Shown: positions 36,014 to 47,362 of the stretch, in pieces | How the letters are laid out: each line of letters opens with the position of its first letter | Position numbering within the stretch: position 1 is the first letter of the stretch | Origin: Mya arenaria | Lineage: Eukaryota; Mollusca; Bivalvia; Myida; Myidae | Assembly (NCBI RefSeq): GCF_026914265.1 | Contig: NC_069131.1 | Location: 10,990,001 to 11,054,000, forward strand | Direction of reading: 5' to 3' | DNA: 64,000 nucleotides | Program-made: the position numbers and the translations under genes | Notes under the pieces: generated by a model | Told to the model about the DNA's origin: nothing | Databases searched by the model: none | Seen by the model: the letters and a program-made list of their open reading frames with translations, nothing else

Positions 36014-36734
36014 TTCGATACAACCCGTGGACCCAACTCGTACAGATATGAAGGCGCGTACTCGTACCGTATAAACGTACACCGCGGCTGAAGAAGTGGC
36101 TGAATGTATAATCCGACACCGATACAATTATTTGACATTAGTACAAGTTTTATTGTATCAAAATGTAACCATTATATAACGTGTTATGAACTTGAAATTG
36201 ACAGCAAGTAGTTTGATTGATCAAACATAAAAAACTTATCATTTCAGTTCAACCTTTATGTACAATTTAACTATTAAACTCACTAAAATACACTAAAATA
36301 GTTCTTTTTGCTACAATTTACGATGTTTCGGATTTCGTTTAACCTGGTTTTCGAAAAGCAACCACCATTTGCAAACTGTTGATTTGCTAACCCTCACAAC
36401 TTTAACTCTCTCGAATCTGAATCGACATTAATAATTTTCGTTTCACGTGATTACAATAATTTTGATTGATTAATACACATATTTAAATGATTATGAAGTT
36501 GGGAAGGCAGGAGCTGTGGGACAACTCTACATTGCAGGACTCGCGGCATTGTAAATACAAAATTACTCCTTTGGCGAATATCCCATCCACCTGTGTGGGC
36601 ATCCCCCTTTGGATTAAAAATTGTGTTTAAGTCACACTTAGGGGTGTGACTGGGTCAAGCCATAATGCAGCCTTTATAGGGCACGGGTAGACATAAATAC
36701 ACAAAAACAACACGAACAACAGGAAGGCAAATAT

Positions 36735-36895
36735 ACAGCCCCGATAGCATGGTGATAGAGCGTTCGCTTCGGATGCAGGAGGTCGCGTGTTCAAACCCCA
36801 ACCACGTCATACGAGACACCAGCAGTTCTTTTATATCACGTGCGGTCTTAAAATGGTAGTATGGCGAAATGGTGTACTCAGTAAACATATTAAGT
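36735..36895 (+). mobile_element. tRNA-derived SINE
   Basis: An A-box-like tggtgatagagcg and B-box-like gtgttcaaacccc sit at tRNA spacing. They are followed by the body shared with 13985-14257 (ttaaaatggtagtatgg, tggtgtactcagta). The pairing is too poor for a working tRNA. The gene's 3' flank (36014-36734) and the stretch 36896-37605 hold no other gene. Confidence 0.65.
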
Positions 36896-37605
36896 TCTAA
36901 CATTAATTAAAGAGGATGTTAATTTAAGAGAGTCTTAAGCAAACGTACATAGTGTAATAAGCTGAGTTCTATTATTTGACTGCAGCAATTGTAAATATTC
37001 AAATACAGACGATCTTATATAATAGCCTTTCTAAATATATTGCTGCCATATACATCCGAGGGTTTTGATGGAAAATGACCGAGGAGTTCCGAATGTATAA
37101 ATGTTAGGTGGACAAAATAAGCCTTCAAGCCCGATTACAGTTGGAGGAAAGAGCAAATGTACAAACTGTAATAAATCTAATTTTAGTGCAGTTTTGGTAA
37201 TTTATTTACAAGATTCAAACATATTTATTAAGTTACGTAAACATGTTTCTTGTTTCATGATGTATACATGTATGTAACATAATTGATCACGTGACATAAT
37301 TAAACAATTTAAAAGAAAAACGAACACATACTAAATTACAAAAGTAAAAGACAAAAAAAAATGAATTAGGTTATCTTATATAGTAACCATAAAATAACGA
37401 ATAAAACAATACATGCAAAAACAATGACAGTTACAAAAACAAAACGCGGTTGGACTGGTATGTAATACATCCAACAAGATTAATGTATATGCAATGATAG
37501 TTACATTGTTTTGTTTACAATATTCGAGCGCATAACATCTTAATATACATTTATTTACATATCCATACCAGAACACAACTGTTCTCTATTGTATATTGTG
37601 ACATG

Positions 37606-38884
37606 TTATGCCCCCTTCGAAGAAGAGGGGTTATATTGCTTTGAACACATCGCTCGGTCGGTAGGTAGGTCGGTTGGTCGGTCCCTCGGTTAACCATAAC
37701 TTGTCCGAGTGATAACTCGACAATTCCTGAAGCTATTGCCAGCAAACTTGACATGAAGGTTGTACCTGACAAGTAGATGACCCCTTTTGATTTTAGGGGT
37801 TCATCGGGTCAAAAGTCAAGGTCACAGGGACCTTTAATGGGGAAAATGTCAAAGCTTGCCCAAGTGTTAACTCAACAATGCCTGGACCTATAGCCATCAA
37901 ACTTGACATTGAGACTGGGTCTGACCAGTAGATGACTCCTTATTGATTTAAAGCTACACTCTGACAGGTTGAACGTTTTGACAACTGTTTTATTTTTTGT
38001 CTTCGAACGAGCCAATTTAGTGCTAGTAAACCAGTGAAATAAGACTGGATACAAAACATCGGATCGCAGATTTTCATAGTTCAGTTAAAAAAAAGATGTT
38101 TTATGCATTTTCCTTAAACCGTTAGTAACGCTATTAGCCATAAAACAATAATTTTCGAACAGTAATATGAAAATCTGCGATCTGATCTTTTGTCAGCAGA
38201 CTTATATCACTGGTTCGCAGATATTTACGCAAAATTTGGCTCATTCCAAAACAAAAAATGAAAAGTTGTCAAAACGGTAAATCTGTGGGAGTGCAGATTT
38301 AATGCATTATCAGGTCAAAGGAAAATATCACAGTGACCTTAAATGCTAAAAGTTTGTCCGAGTGCTAACTAGACAATGCTGGCTATCATGGCCCTAAAAC
38401 TTGACTTGGAGGTTGGGCCTGAACAGGAGATGACCACTATTGATTTCAGGGGTCATCAGGTCAAAGGTCAGGGTCTCAGTGACCTTAAACACAAACTCGA
38501 CAATTTCTGGACCAAAGGTCATCAAACTTGACATGAAGGATAAACCTGACCAGTCGATGGCCTTATTGGTTTTAGAGGTCATCGGGTCAAAGGTCAAGGT
38601 CACAGCTACCTTGCATGCGAAAAGCTTGTCCGAGTGATAACTCTACCATGCCTGCTACCATGGTCCTCAAACTTGGCTTGGAGGTTGGGCTTGACCATAT
38701 TGGTTAAAAACTGCACCTACTGTCCCACACTTTGAATGGTCATAGTCTTAAAACTGCATCAAAGGCATCCAACGTCAATGACAAATCACCTGTCATTTCG
38801 GTCCATGCAAATTTCATTCAGTTGTCCAAATATTCTTGACAACATGGTGCTCGGGGGGGATAATGTTTGACAAACATCTCTTGT
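37606..38884. repeat. GGTCA-rich dispersed repeat, copy 1 (with nested MITE)
   Basis: It starts ttatgcccccttcgaagaag and ends gggggataatgtttgac. The ends form a short, slightly diverged inverted repeat (ttatgccccc/gggggcataa in the other copies' right end). The interior is a series of about 125-bp units each with aaacttgacatgaaggttg, tgaccagtagatgacc and ggtcatcgggtcaaaggtca. A TTAA MITE has inserted at 37948-38302. Short open frames (IKLDMKDGPDQSMALLVLEV) follow the repeat and are not judged coding. Confidence 0.85.
37948..38302. mobile_element. Palindromic TTAA MITE inside the GGTCA repeat
   Basis: TTAA-AGCTACACTCTGACAGG at the left mirrors GTGGGAGTGCAGAT-TTAA at the right, collinear with 9244-9603. 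It interrupts the unit structure of the surrounding repeat and so is younger. The other two copies of the repeat (42702 and 48075) lack it. Confidence 0.85.
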
Positions 38885-39837
38885 TGCAATTGATTTTTGT
38901 TTGTTATTTGTGTACTTGAATAATGTATATGATGATTAGCTGTGTATGCTTAAATCGAAATGAAATTTATGTTATGCTATGTTTATTGACTGTAAAAGCT
39001 CGATATTTTTTTCCAATACTTGGTGTAATATAATATTAATATTTACTTTATCCTACTGTCTTCGTCAGACAATTTTTTCGAACAGTTTCAGTTTGCATAT
39101 CAGTAATCAGTAATCAATTACTACGCCGACATTTTTCAATCGGAACACTTCGGCCATTGTCCAAAAGATGTATTTCCCGAAGCTTGCTGGAGATGTTTCG
39201 ATTGCTAAACAGCTGTTAGAAAACTTGTTCTAAGTTCGAGTTTCATATTCACGGCTGGGATAACCGAGTCTGTCCTAGCATGATCCTGCAAAGCATTTAG
39301 ACGACAACAACTGTAGAACACGGATATTACCGGCATCCATAATCGTTTACCGGGCAACGCAACCGAAATCATAAAGAAGTGCGAACATGTTCAATACCAT
39401 TCAATGTTGTAGTAAGTATAAGAAACGTACCAAACCATTGTGACACTGTTTGTAACCGTCGTCTTGGCTCTGTGTACCATTGCACTTAAATATCTATACT
39501 GAAAAACAAACTGGACTTACTGAACGTCCCAGTTTATACAAAGAACAAAGGTACGGACACCTTTAAATAGTCCAAAATATACTGCCTGTATTGTCCATAT
39601 ATCAAAAATAGAGCACATCAAGAGATCTAATCCAGCTGAATCTCTTTCTTTTATGTATATCTTAATCAAATGCTATGGATAATATCGCTATTGTGAAGTT
39701 GTCATAGTTCGCATTGATTATCACGCAATCAGAGTCTCTAATCATTTACTATATCTGTCCTAGGTCAAATTCGGGTATACGAAAAACAAAAGACAAGCGT
39801 GGGATGAGAGGTATATCGTATCATGTAACAGACCAAT
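38885..39837. other. Upstream flank shared by the three tandem genes
   Basis: No gene was seen. The stretch aligns with 43974-45217 and 49347-50590, for example cagtaatcagtaatcaatt, aatcgtttaccgggcaacgc and aaaacaaaagacaagcgtgg. This is an older, diverged version that lacks the 305-bp insertion present in the other two. Confidence 0.75.
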
Positions 39838-39886
39838 TTACGTCATACTCGAGTGTGTCCAATCATTGTTTCAAGCATATATAAAG
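39838..39886 (+). promoter_or_regulatory. Promoter of gene A: CRE/ATF-like site, CCAAT, TATA
   Basis: TTACGTCAT (39838-39846), CCAAT (39859-39863, another at 39833-39837) and TATATAAAG (39878-39886) precede the ATG by 139 to 91 bases. The same three words are kept at the same spacing before genes B and C although surrounding bases differ. This suggests an inducible, TATA-driven, intronless gene. Confidence 0.6.
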
Positions 39887-39976
39887 CATAACTTCTCAAG
39901 ACAGAAGCACATTTCTACCAGAACCTTACAACTTAAAACGACATAGACGCAACCTGAAATCGACTCTTAGCGAACA

Positions 39977-40663
39977 ATGTGTCTGCAAGAATCCCTCAAA
40001 ACCATGGCAACGAAAAGAGTTCCTTCGAACGGTGGATCCGCTGAACGATTAAATGTGACCAGGAGGTCACCTTCGCCGAACACTGATATGCCGACAACGC
40101 CGACGAGGAAACTTAAGATACGACGGGCTGCTTCTCCAGTAGGACGCAGCGAACATGGAACGGCAAACAGCAATCTAGTTCTTCCGAACATGAAGCGTAG
40201 TCGGTCCGCCTCTCCTATGCTTCAAAAAAGAACACCAGTGGTCCGAGTTCTATCGCCTGCCTTGAGGTGCAGAACTTCAGTGTCTCCAAGACCGATGTCG
40301 ACAGAGACATATCACAAGACAACCCGGACAATAAGGTCAAGCGCTTCATTTCCTGATGTGACTAGGGCACAACTCGTACCAGAAATCATAATAACTGCAG
40401 ATGACGACGATAGCTCTGTATGCTCTGACAATTCATCGGATTCAAACAATGACAATAAGACCGCAGATCTCTCAGAACGACCTTCAATGTTGAATGGTTC
40501 AACAATGGTGCATTTCTACAACATTTGGAGCAGAAAACCACGTGACAAGCCGCTAGGGCGGGGCAAAGAAGACCTTCCAAGTAACCTCTCCAGACAGAGC
40601 CTCTACCGCCAATGTGGCTGCAAGACCAGGAACCATGACAAACTCTGTGACTCAGTATTCTGA
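39977..40663 (+). CDS. Tandem gene A: intronless 228-aa protein of unknown function
   Basis: Single open frame, MCLQESLKTMATKRVPSNGG to RQCGCKTRNHDKLCDSVF. The second ATG (40004, ACCATGG) has a much better start context than the first, so a 219-aa product is likely. The N-terminal 110 residues are basic and rich in SP motifs (RSPSPN, KRSRSASP, VLSPA, VSPRP), as in proline-directed kinase targets. Residues 141-164 are acidic Ser/Asp-rich. The C-terminus has HFYNIWSRKPRDKP and a Cys/His cluster (C213, C215, H220, C224). There is no signal peptide or membrane segment. The family was not recognised. Two further copies lie downstream. Residues up to 130 differ from copies B and C at many sites, while the 3' part equals copy B. 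Conservation of the frame in three copies supports coding. Confidence 0.75.
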   Translation: MCLQESLKTMATKRVPSNGGSAERLNVTRRSPSPNTDMPTTPTRKLKIRRAASPVGRSEHGTANSNLVLPNMKRSRSASPMLQKRTPVVRVLSPALRCRTSVSPRPMSTETYHKTTRTIRSSASFPDVTRAQLVPEIIITADDDDSSVCSDNSSDSNNDNKTADLSERPSMLNGSTMVHFYNIWSRKPRDKPLGRGKEDLPSNLSRQSLYRQCGCKTRNHDKLCDSVF

Positions 40664-41424
40664 GCTGCGTTACAGTTGAAAAGGGCTCGCAAAAATACAG
40701 CACACAACTCCGCAGTGGGTGACGTGTGCTTTTGAACGTCGGTTGATTGAAGATGAACACTGCATCTACGACCTTCGCTAAGGCAAGGAGAACCATGTAA
40801 AGAACAAAGTGCTATTGGACGTGCTCATGGTGTCCAGCAGTGGAAACATTCCGAACGAAGGATGCACTTTATGTAGCAAACGTGTATATCTTTTGTTTTT
40901 TGTTTTGTTTGAACAAAGCTTCTGTTTGTACACACATATGTTTACGTATTGAATACGGCTAATGCCACGACATTTTATTTCAAACTATTTTTTTGATCTC
41001 TCGAATAAATCAATATAAAAAGTTTTTGTTGATAATTGTTATACATTATTTTGGTTTCATTTTAGGACTGTTAAATCGATTATTAATCCATTGGACATGT
41101 AAATGAAAGTTCAAATGTACATACGAGTACATCTTACAGTGTGTGTTGAATCAACTATTGATTCTTCATATCAATCCTGCCAGCCAATAATTCATAAATC
41201 ATGCTAATTTGGCATTATTTCAATAGATATCTATGCTTATTACAATTTACAAGCCATGAGCCATTCCGAATCAGTGACATTCAATCAAACAAACAAACTA
41301 TTCCATATGATAATTCACGTTTTTCAGAGTCACTGATAGAAATAAAGGTTTGCAAAAAAAGGATTTTATTTTTATGTAAACTTTTCGAAACAGTAATTGC
41401 CCATTTACAACTGCCGACACCATT

Positions 41425-41989
41425 GGTTAACCTTGAGCTATACGTTAATGGCTGACATGGCATTGTCCTCCTTTGAGGTTTACGTTAATGGCTGACATGA
41501 CAGTGTCTTCTTTTGGCTAAACGTTAATGGCTGACATGGCAGTGTCCTCGTTTGAGCTAAACGTTAATGGCTGACATGGCAGTGTCCTCCTTTGAGCTAA
41601 ACGTAAATGGCTGACATGGCGGTGTCCTCCTTTGAGCTATACGTTAACGCCAGACACGGAAGAATCCTCCTTTGAGCTAAACAATAATGGCTGACACGGA
41701 AGAATCCTCCATTGAGCTAAACGTTAACGGCTGACATGACATTGTCTTCTTTTGAAATGCAGGTTAATGGCTGACACGGAAAAATCCTCCATTGAGCTAA
41801 ACGTTAATGGCTGACATGACATTGTCCTCATTTGAAATGCAGGTTAATGGCTGACACGGAAGAATCCTCCATTGAGCTAAACGTTAATGGCTGACATTGT
41901 CCTCTTTTGAAATGCCTGTTAATGGCTGACACGGAAGAATCCTCCTTTGAGCTAAACGTTAATGGCTGACATGGCAGTGTCCCCTTTTT
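41425..41989. repeat. 40-bp minisatellite downstream of gene A
   Basis: About 14 units like gagctaaacgttaatggctg followed by acatggcagtgtcctcctt. Variant units carry gacacggaagaatcctcc. Homologous arrays lie downstream of genes B and C. Confidence 0.95.
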
Positions 41990-42701
41990 GGCTGCGCATG
42001 TACGTGTTTTTCTGTCTTTAAATATATCAATTTAAATGCTTGCTGATGTACTATGTTTTTAAATAATCGTTATTGTTCTGTTTTGGTCTTCTAAACCATT
42101 GAGTTGCTAGACCGGGCGCACTTAATGGTTTAAAATTAAAAAAAAAAAACGAAAAGAAGATGAAGTAATAACTATGTAAGTGTTTGCGCAACATGTCTGT
42201 ATGATAGTCTGCGGGCATGTTCAAACCGCTGAATTATTTACATGGTAGAATTTGTGCTGTAAATTTCGTCAAGGCTTTGTGAGCGATTCATTCAGAATCC
42301 AACAGGCGATCCTATTGGCGATGTCATGCGTGTGAGCACTCACTACATGTGGTTTAAACTTTGTCTCATCCACATATCAGATACTATAAAACAAAGACAT
42401 CGGCCCGTAGAATGCATAACTGCAGATTCTTTTTCACGAAAACAGCCCCCCCCCCCATCACCAAATCGTGGGGACTACATCCTCCCTGCCAACACTTTAA
42501 ACCAAACTTTTCGTTTTTGTTTTTGAGGGGCAATAAAATACTCATCCATCCTAATACCCTGTCCAAATTAGAAGAAATTCAATAGTAAATTTAATCAATT
42601 GACATGTACAAACATTGTTATTCGGTACAATAGAAGGACAATTTTTGCACACGTCAACATATACTGATATAATTGTTTTCAAAGGCAAATAATTCATTAG
42701 G

Positions 42702-43973
42702 TAGGATTGTCGGTCGGTCGTTCCGTCGGTTAACCAAAGCTTGTCAGCGTGATAACACGACAATTCCTAGACCTATTTCCAGCAAACTTGACATGAAGGT
42801 TGGACCTGATCAGTAGATGGCCCCTATGGATTTGAGGGGTCATCGAGTCAAAGGTCCTGGTCACAATGGTCATAATGGGAAAAATGTCGAAGTGTTAACA
42901 CAACAATGCCTAGACCTATAGCCTTAACTTGACATTGAAGCTGGGTCTGACCAGTAGATTGCCCCTATTGATTTAAGGGGTCATCAGGTCAAAGAAAAAG
43001 ACACAGTGACTTTAAATGCTAAAAGGTTTTCCGAGTGATTTCTCGACAATGCCTGCAATCATGGCCCTTAAACTTGACTTGGAGGTTTGGCTGACCAGTA
43101 GAACACCCTATTGATTTCAGGAGTCATCGGGTCAAAGGTCAGGGTCATAGTGACCTTGAACACACACTCGACAATTCGTGGACCTATGGCCATCAAACTT
43201 GACATGAAGGTTGGGCCTGACCAGTCGATGACTCTATTGATTTTAGGGGTCATCGGGGCAAAGGTCAGGGTCTCAGTGACCTTAAACACAAACTCGACAA
43301 TTTCTGGACCAAAGGTCATCAAACTTGACATGAAGGATGGACCTGACCAGTCGATGGCCTTATTGGTTTTAGAGGTAATCGGGTCAAAGGTCAAGGTCAC
43401 AGCTACCTTGCATGCGAAAAGGTTGTCCGAGTGATAACTCGACAATGCCTGCACCCATGGCCCTCAAACTTGACTTGGAGGTTGGGCTTGGCCAGTAGAT
43501 GACCTCTATCGATTTTAGAGGTCATCGGGTCAAAGATCAAGGTCACAGTGACAATGACGCAAAAATCTTGTCTGCGAGATAGCCCGACAATGCCTGCATT
43601 CATGGCCCTTGAACTTGACATTAAGGTAGGGGTGACCAGTAGATGACCCCTATTGATTTTGATGTAATAGGGTCAAACGTCAAGGGCACAACTCATATTG
43701 GTCATTAGAATTTCATCATATTTACTTTTTTCTCGCTGCAAAGAGGATACATGTTTATCTGCAAAGATCATTCATCATCTGAACATGATTAAAACTGTAC
43801 CTACTTTCCCCACACTTTGAATGGTCATAGTCTTAAAACTGCCTTAAAGGCGTCCAACGTCAATGACAAATCATCGGTCATTTCGGTCCCTGGATATTTC
43901 ATTCAATTGTCCAAATATTCTTGACAACATGGCGCTGAGGGGGGCATAATGTTTGACAAACATCTCTTGTTGC
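42702..43973. repeat. GGTCA-rich repeat, copy 2
   Basis: Same family as 37606-38884 but without the MITE. It has about nine units of about 125 bp. It ends ggggggcataatgtttgaca with the intact inverted terminus word. It includes GGGTCA-A-AGGTCA (43129-43141) immediately followed by GGGTCA-TAG-TGACCT (43142-43156). Confidence 0.88.
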
Positions 43974-44198
43974 GATTGATTTTTTTTCATTACATGTGTA
44001 CTTGATTAATGTATATGATGATAAGCTGTATATGCTTAAATCGAAATGAAATTTGTGTTATGCTATGTTCATTGACTGTAAAAGCTCGATAATTTGTATA
44101 TGTATATATACCATAATGTCTTCTTCAGACATTTCTTTCGAACTGTTTCAGTTTACATATCGGTAATCAGTAATCAATTGCTACGACGACAACATCTC

Positions 44199-44503
44199 TT
44201 TTATTCAACTTATTTCAAACCTTTTATTCAACAACCCTATCCACATATTCACTATACTAATATATTTGATAAAAGTTTAGAGGTCTATGCTCAACAAACC
44301 GTGCTAACTGAAGGCTATTTCTGAAACTAATTACTGTTGGGACACACTGTTTTCTTTTACACAGAATAAATTTCATATTATTCTAATAAAATTATATCAA
44401 ATTTAAAGTTATTATTTCCAGAACCTAACAATACAAACATACTGTTTATAACAATACTTGAGTCATTAGTATTCAACTTCTGTATCATATCTTGCAAAAC
44501 CGG
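44199..44503. mobile_element. 305-bp insertion with 12-bp target-site duplication
   Basis: cgacaacatctc occurs at 44187-44198 and again at 44504-44515, flanking sequence absent from the homologous flank of gene A (about 39130). The inserted DNA is AT-rich without clear inverted ends or coding content. The duplication length suits a LINE/SINE-type event more than a cut-and-paste MITE. It is shared with copy C (49572-49876), so it predates the recent duplication. Confidence 0.7.
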
Positions 44504-45217
44504 CGACAACATCTCAATCGGAACACCTCGGCCATTGTCCAACAGGTGTATATCCCAAAGCTTGTCGGAAATGGCCGATTAGTTATGATTGCTTTACAGC
44601 TGTTAGATAACGTTTTCTTAGGTCGGATTCCTTACGTGCAGCTCGGATACCCGAGTCTACCCTATCATGATCCTGCATAGCATTTAAAATAACAACAACA
44701 ACAAGAGAACACGGATACTATAGGCATCCATAATCGTTTACCGGGCAACGCTTCCGAAATCGTAAAAGAAGAGCGAACATGTTTAATACCATTCAATGTT
44801 GTAAAGAAACGTACCATACCCTTGTGACAATGTTTGTTACCGTCGTCTGGACTTTGTGTAATTTTGCACTTCAAGATCTATACTGAAAAACAAAGTGGAC
44901 TTAATGAACGTTCCAGTTTTTACAATATACATAACTACGAACACCTTAAATAGACACAAAAAGACTGCCTGTATTGTCCATATATCAAAAATAGAGTACA
45001 TCAAGAGATCTAATCCAGCTTAATCTTCTTCTTTTATGTATATGTTAATCAAATACTACGGGTGATATCGCTAAAGTTAAGGTGTCATAGTTAGCAGTGA
45101 TTATCATGTATCAGAGTGTCTAATCATTTACTATATCTGTCCTATGTCAAATTCAGGTATACGAAAAACAAAAGACAAGCGTGGGATGAGAGGTATCGTA
45201 CCATGTAACAGACCAAT

Positions 45218-45266
45218 TTACGTCATACTCGAGTTTGTCCAATCATTGTTTCACGCATATATAAAG
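45218..45266 (+). promoter_or_regulatory. Promoter of gene B: CRE/ATF-like site, CCAAT, TATA
   Basis: TTACGTCAT (45218-45226), CCAAT (45239-45243) and TATATAAAG (45258-45266), spaced as before gene A and identical to gene C. Confidence 0.6.
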
Positions 45267-45356
45267 CATAACTTCTCAAGACAGAGGAACATTTCTACCA
45301 GTACCTTACAAGTAACAACGACATAGACGCAACCTGAATTTTACTGACAGCGAACA

Positions 45357-46043
45357 ATGTGTCTGCAAGAATCCCTCAAAACCATGGCAACGAAAAGAGC
45401 TCCATCGAACGATGGATCCTCTGAACGATTAAATGTGACTAGTAGGTCACCTTCGCCGAACACCGATATGCCGACAAAGCCGTCGAGGAAACTAAAGATA
45501 CGACGTGCTGTTACTCCAGTAGGACGCAGCGAACATGGAACGGCAAACAGCAATCTTGTTCTTCCGAACATGAAGCGTAGTCGGTCCGCCTCTCCTATGC
45601 TTCAAAAAAGAGCACCAGTGGTCCGAGTTCTATCGCCTGCCTTGAGGTGCAGAACTCCAGTGTCTCCAAGACCGATGTCGACAGAGACATATCACAAGAC
45701 AACCCGGACAATAAGGTCTAGCGCTTCATTTCCTGATGTGACTAGGGTACAACTCGTACCAGAAATCATAATAACTGCAGATGACGACGATAGCTCTGTA
45801 TGCTCTGACAATTCATCGGATTCAAACAATGACAATAAGACCGCAGATCTCTCAGAACGACCTTCAATGTTGAATGGTTCAACAATGGTGCATTTCTACA
45901 ACATTTGGAGCAGAAAACCACGTGACAAGCCGCTAGGGCGGGGCAAAGAAGACCTTCCAAGTAACCTCTCCAGACAGAGCCTCTACCGCCAATGTGGCTG
46001 CAAGACCAGGAACCATGACAAACTCTGTGACTCAGTATTCTGA
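45357..46043 (+). CDS. Tandem gene B: chimeric copy of the 228-aa protein
   Basis: An intact frame of 228 aa with the same architecture as gene A. The good-context start is at 45384. Residues 1-131 are identical to gene C (KRAPSNDGSSERLNVTSRSP, VTRVQLVPE), while residues 145-228 are identical to gene A (ADDDDSSVCS, RPSMLNGSTMVHFYNIWS). The switch falls between bases 45748 and 45790, a 42-bp interval of perfect identity. This is the signature of unequal crossing-over between A and C, making B the junction gene. Promoter and upstream sequence are C-type; the 3' flank and minisatellite are A-type. It is probably as functional as its parents. Confidence 0.78.
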   Translation: MCLQESLKTMATKRAPSNDGSSERLNVTSRSPSPNTDMPTKPSRKLKIRRAVTPVGRSEHGTANSNLVLPNMKRSRSASPMLQKRAPVVRVLSPALRCRTPVSPRPMSTETYHKTTRTIRSSASFPDVTRVQLVPEIIITADDDDSSVCSDNSSDSNNDNKTADLSERPSMLNGSTMVHFYNIWSRKPRDKPLGRGKEDLPSNLSRQSLYRQCGCKTRNHDKLCDSVF

Positions 46044-46799
46044 GCTGCGTTACAGTTGAAAAGGGCTCGCAAAAATACAGCACACAACTCCGCAGTGGGT
46101 GACGTGTGCTTTTGAACGTCGGTTGATTGAAGATGAACACTGCATCTACGACCTTCGCTAAGGCAAGGAGAACCATGTAAAGAACAAAGTGCTATTGGAC
46201 GTGCTCATGGTGTCCAGCAGTGGAAACATTCCGAACGAAGGATGCACTTTATGTAGCAAACGTGTATATCTTTTGTTTTTTGTTTTGTTTGAATAAAGCT
46301 TCTGTTTGTACACACATATGTTTACGTATTGAATACGGCTAATGCCACGACATTTTATTTCAAACTATTTTTTTGATCTCTCGAATAAATCAATATAAAA
46401 AGTTTTTGTTGATAATTGTTATACATTATTTTGGTTTCATTTTAGGACTGTTAAATCGATTATTAATCCATTGGACATGTAAATGAAAGTTCAAATGTAC
46501 ATACGAGTACATCTTACAGTGTGTGTTGAATCAACTGTTGATTCTTCATATCAATCCTGCCAGCCAATAATTCATAAATCATGCTAATTTGGCATTATTT
46601 CAATAGATATCTATGCTTATTACAATTTACAAGCCATGAGCCATTCCGAATCAGTGACATTCAATCAAACAAACTATTCCATATGATAATTCACGTTTTT
46701 CAGCGTCACTGATAGAAATAAAGGTTTGCAAAAAAGGATTTTATTTTTATGTAAACTTTTCGAAACAGTAATTGCCCATTTACAACTGCCGACACCATT

Positions 46800-47362
46800 G
46801 GTTAACCTTGAGCTATACGTTAATGGCTGACATGGCATTGTCCTCCTTTGAGGTTTACGTTAATGGCTGACATGACAGTGTCTTCTTTTGGCTAAACGTT
46901 AATGGCTGACATGGCAGTGTCCTCGTTTGAGCTAAACGTTAATGGCTGACATGGCAGTGTCCTCCTTTGAGCTAAACGTAAATGGCTGACATGGCGGTGT
47001 CCTCCTTTGAGCTATACGTTAACGCCAGACACGGAAGAATCCTCCTTTGAGCTAAACAATAATGGCTGACACGGAAGAATCCTCCATTGAGCTAAACGTT
47101 AACGGCTGACATGACATTGTCTTCTTTTGAAATGCAGGTTAATGGCTGACACGGAAAAATCCTCCATTGAGCTAAACGTTAATGGCTGACATGACATTGT
47201 CCTCATTTGAAATGCAGGTTAATGGCTGACACGGAAGAATCCTCCATTGAGCTAAACGTTAATGGCTGACATTGTCCTCTTTTGAAATGCCTGTTAATGG
47301 CTGACACGGAAGAATCCTCCTTTGAGCTAAACGTTAATGGCTGACATGGCAGTGTCCCCTTT
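46800..47362. repeat. 40-bp minisatellite downstream of gene B
   Basis: The same about 14 units in the same order as at 41425-41989. No unit has been gained or lost, which supports a very recent duplication. Confidence 0.95.

Larger units (their letters stand above)
40410..45789. repeat. 5.37-kb tandem duplication, unit 1
   Basis: Unit 1 runs from inside gene A to inside gene B. Compared with unit 2 (45790-51162) I found three short indels (a 4-bp CAAA unit near 41285, one A near 41355, two C near 42446) that exactly explain the offset change from 5380 to 5373, plus only a handful of base changes. The unit contains the 3' part of gene A, a 40-bp minisatellite, a GGTCA repeat and the 5' part of gene B. 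Confidence 0.93.

Noticed and set aside
40386-40796. 136-codon minus-strand frame, repeated at 45766
   Set aside because: Antisense of genes A and B. Its identity between copies follows from the duplication, and it is disrupted in copy C.
43068-43454. 107-128-codon frames in the GGTCA repeats (also near 38394 and 48441)
   Set aside because: Peptide repeats simply mirror the about 125-bp DNA units, occur on both strands and recur in every copy of the repeat.
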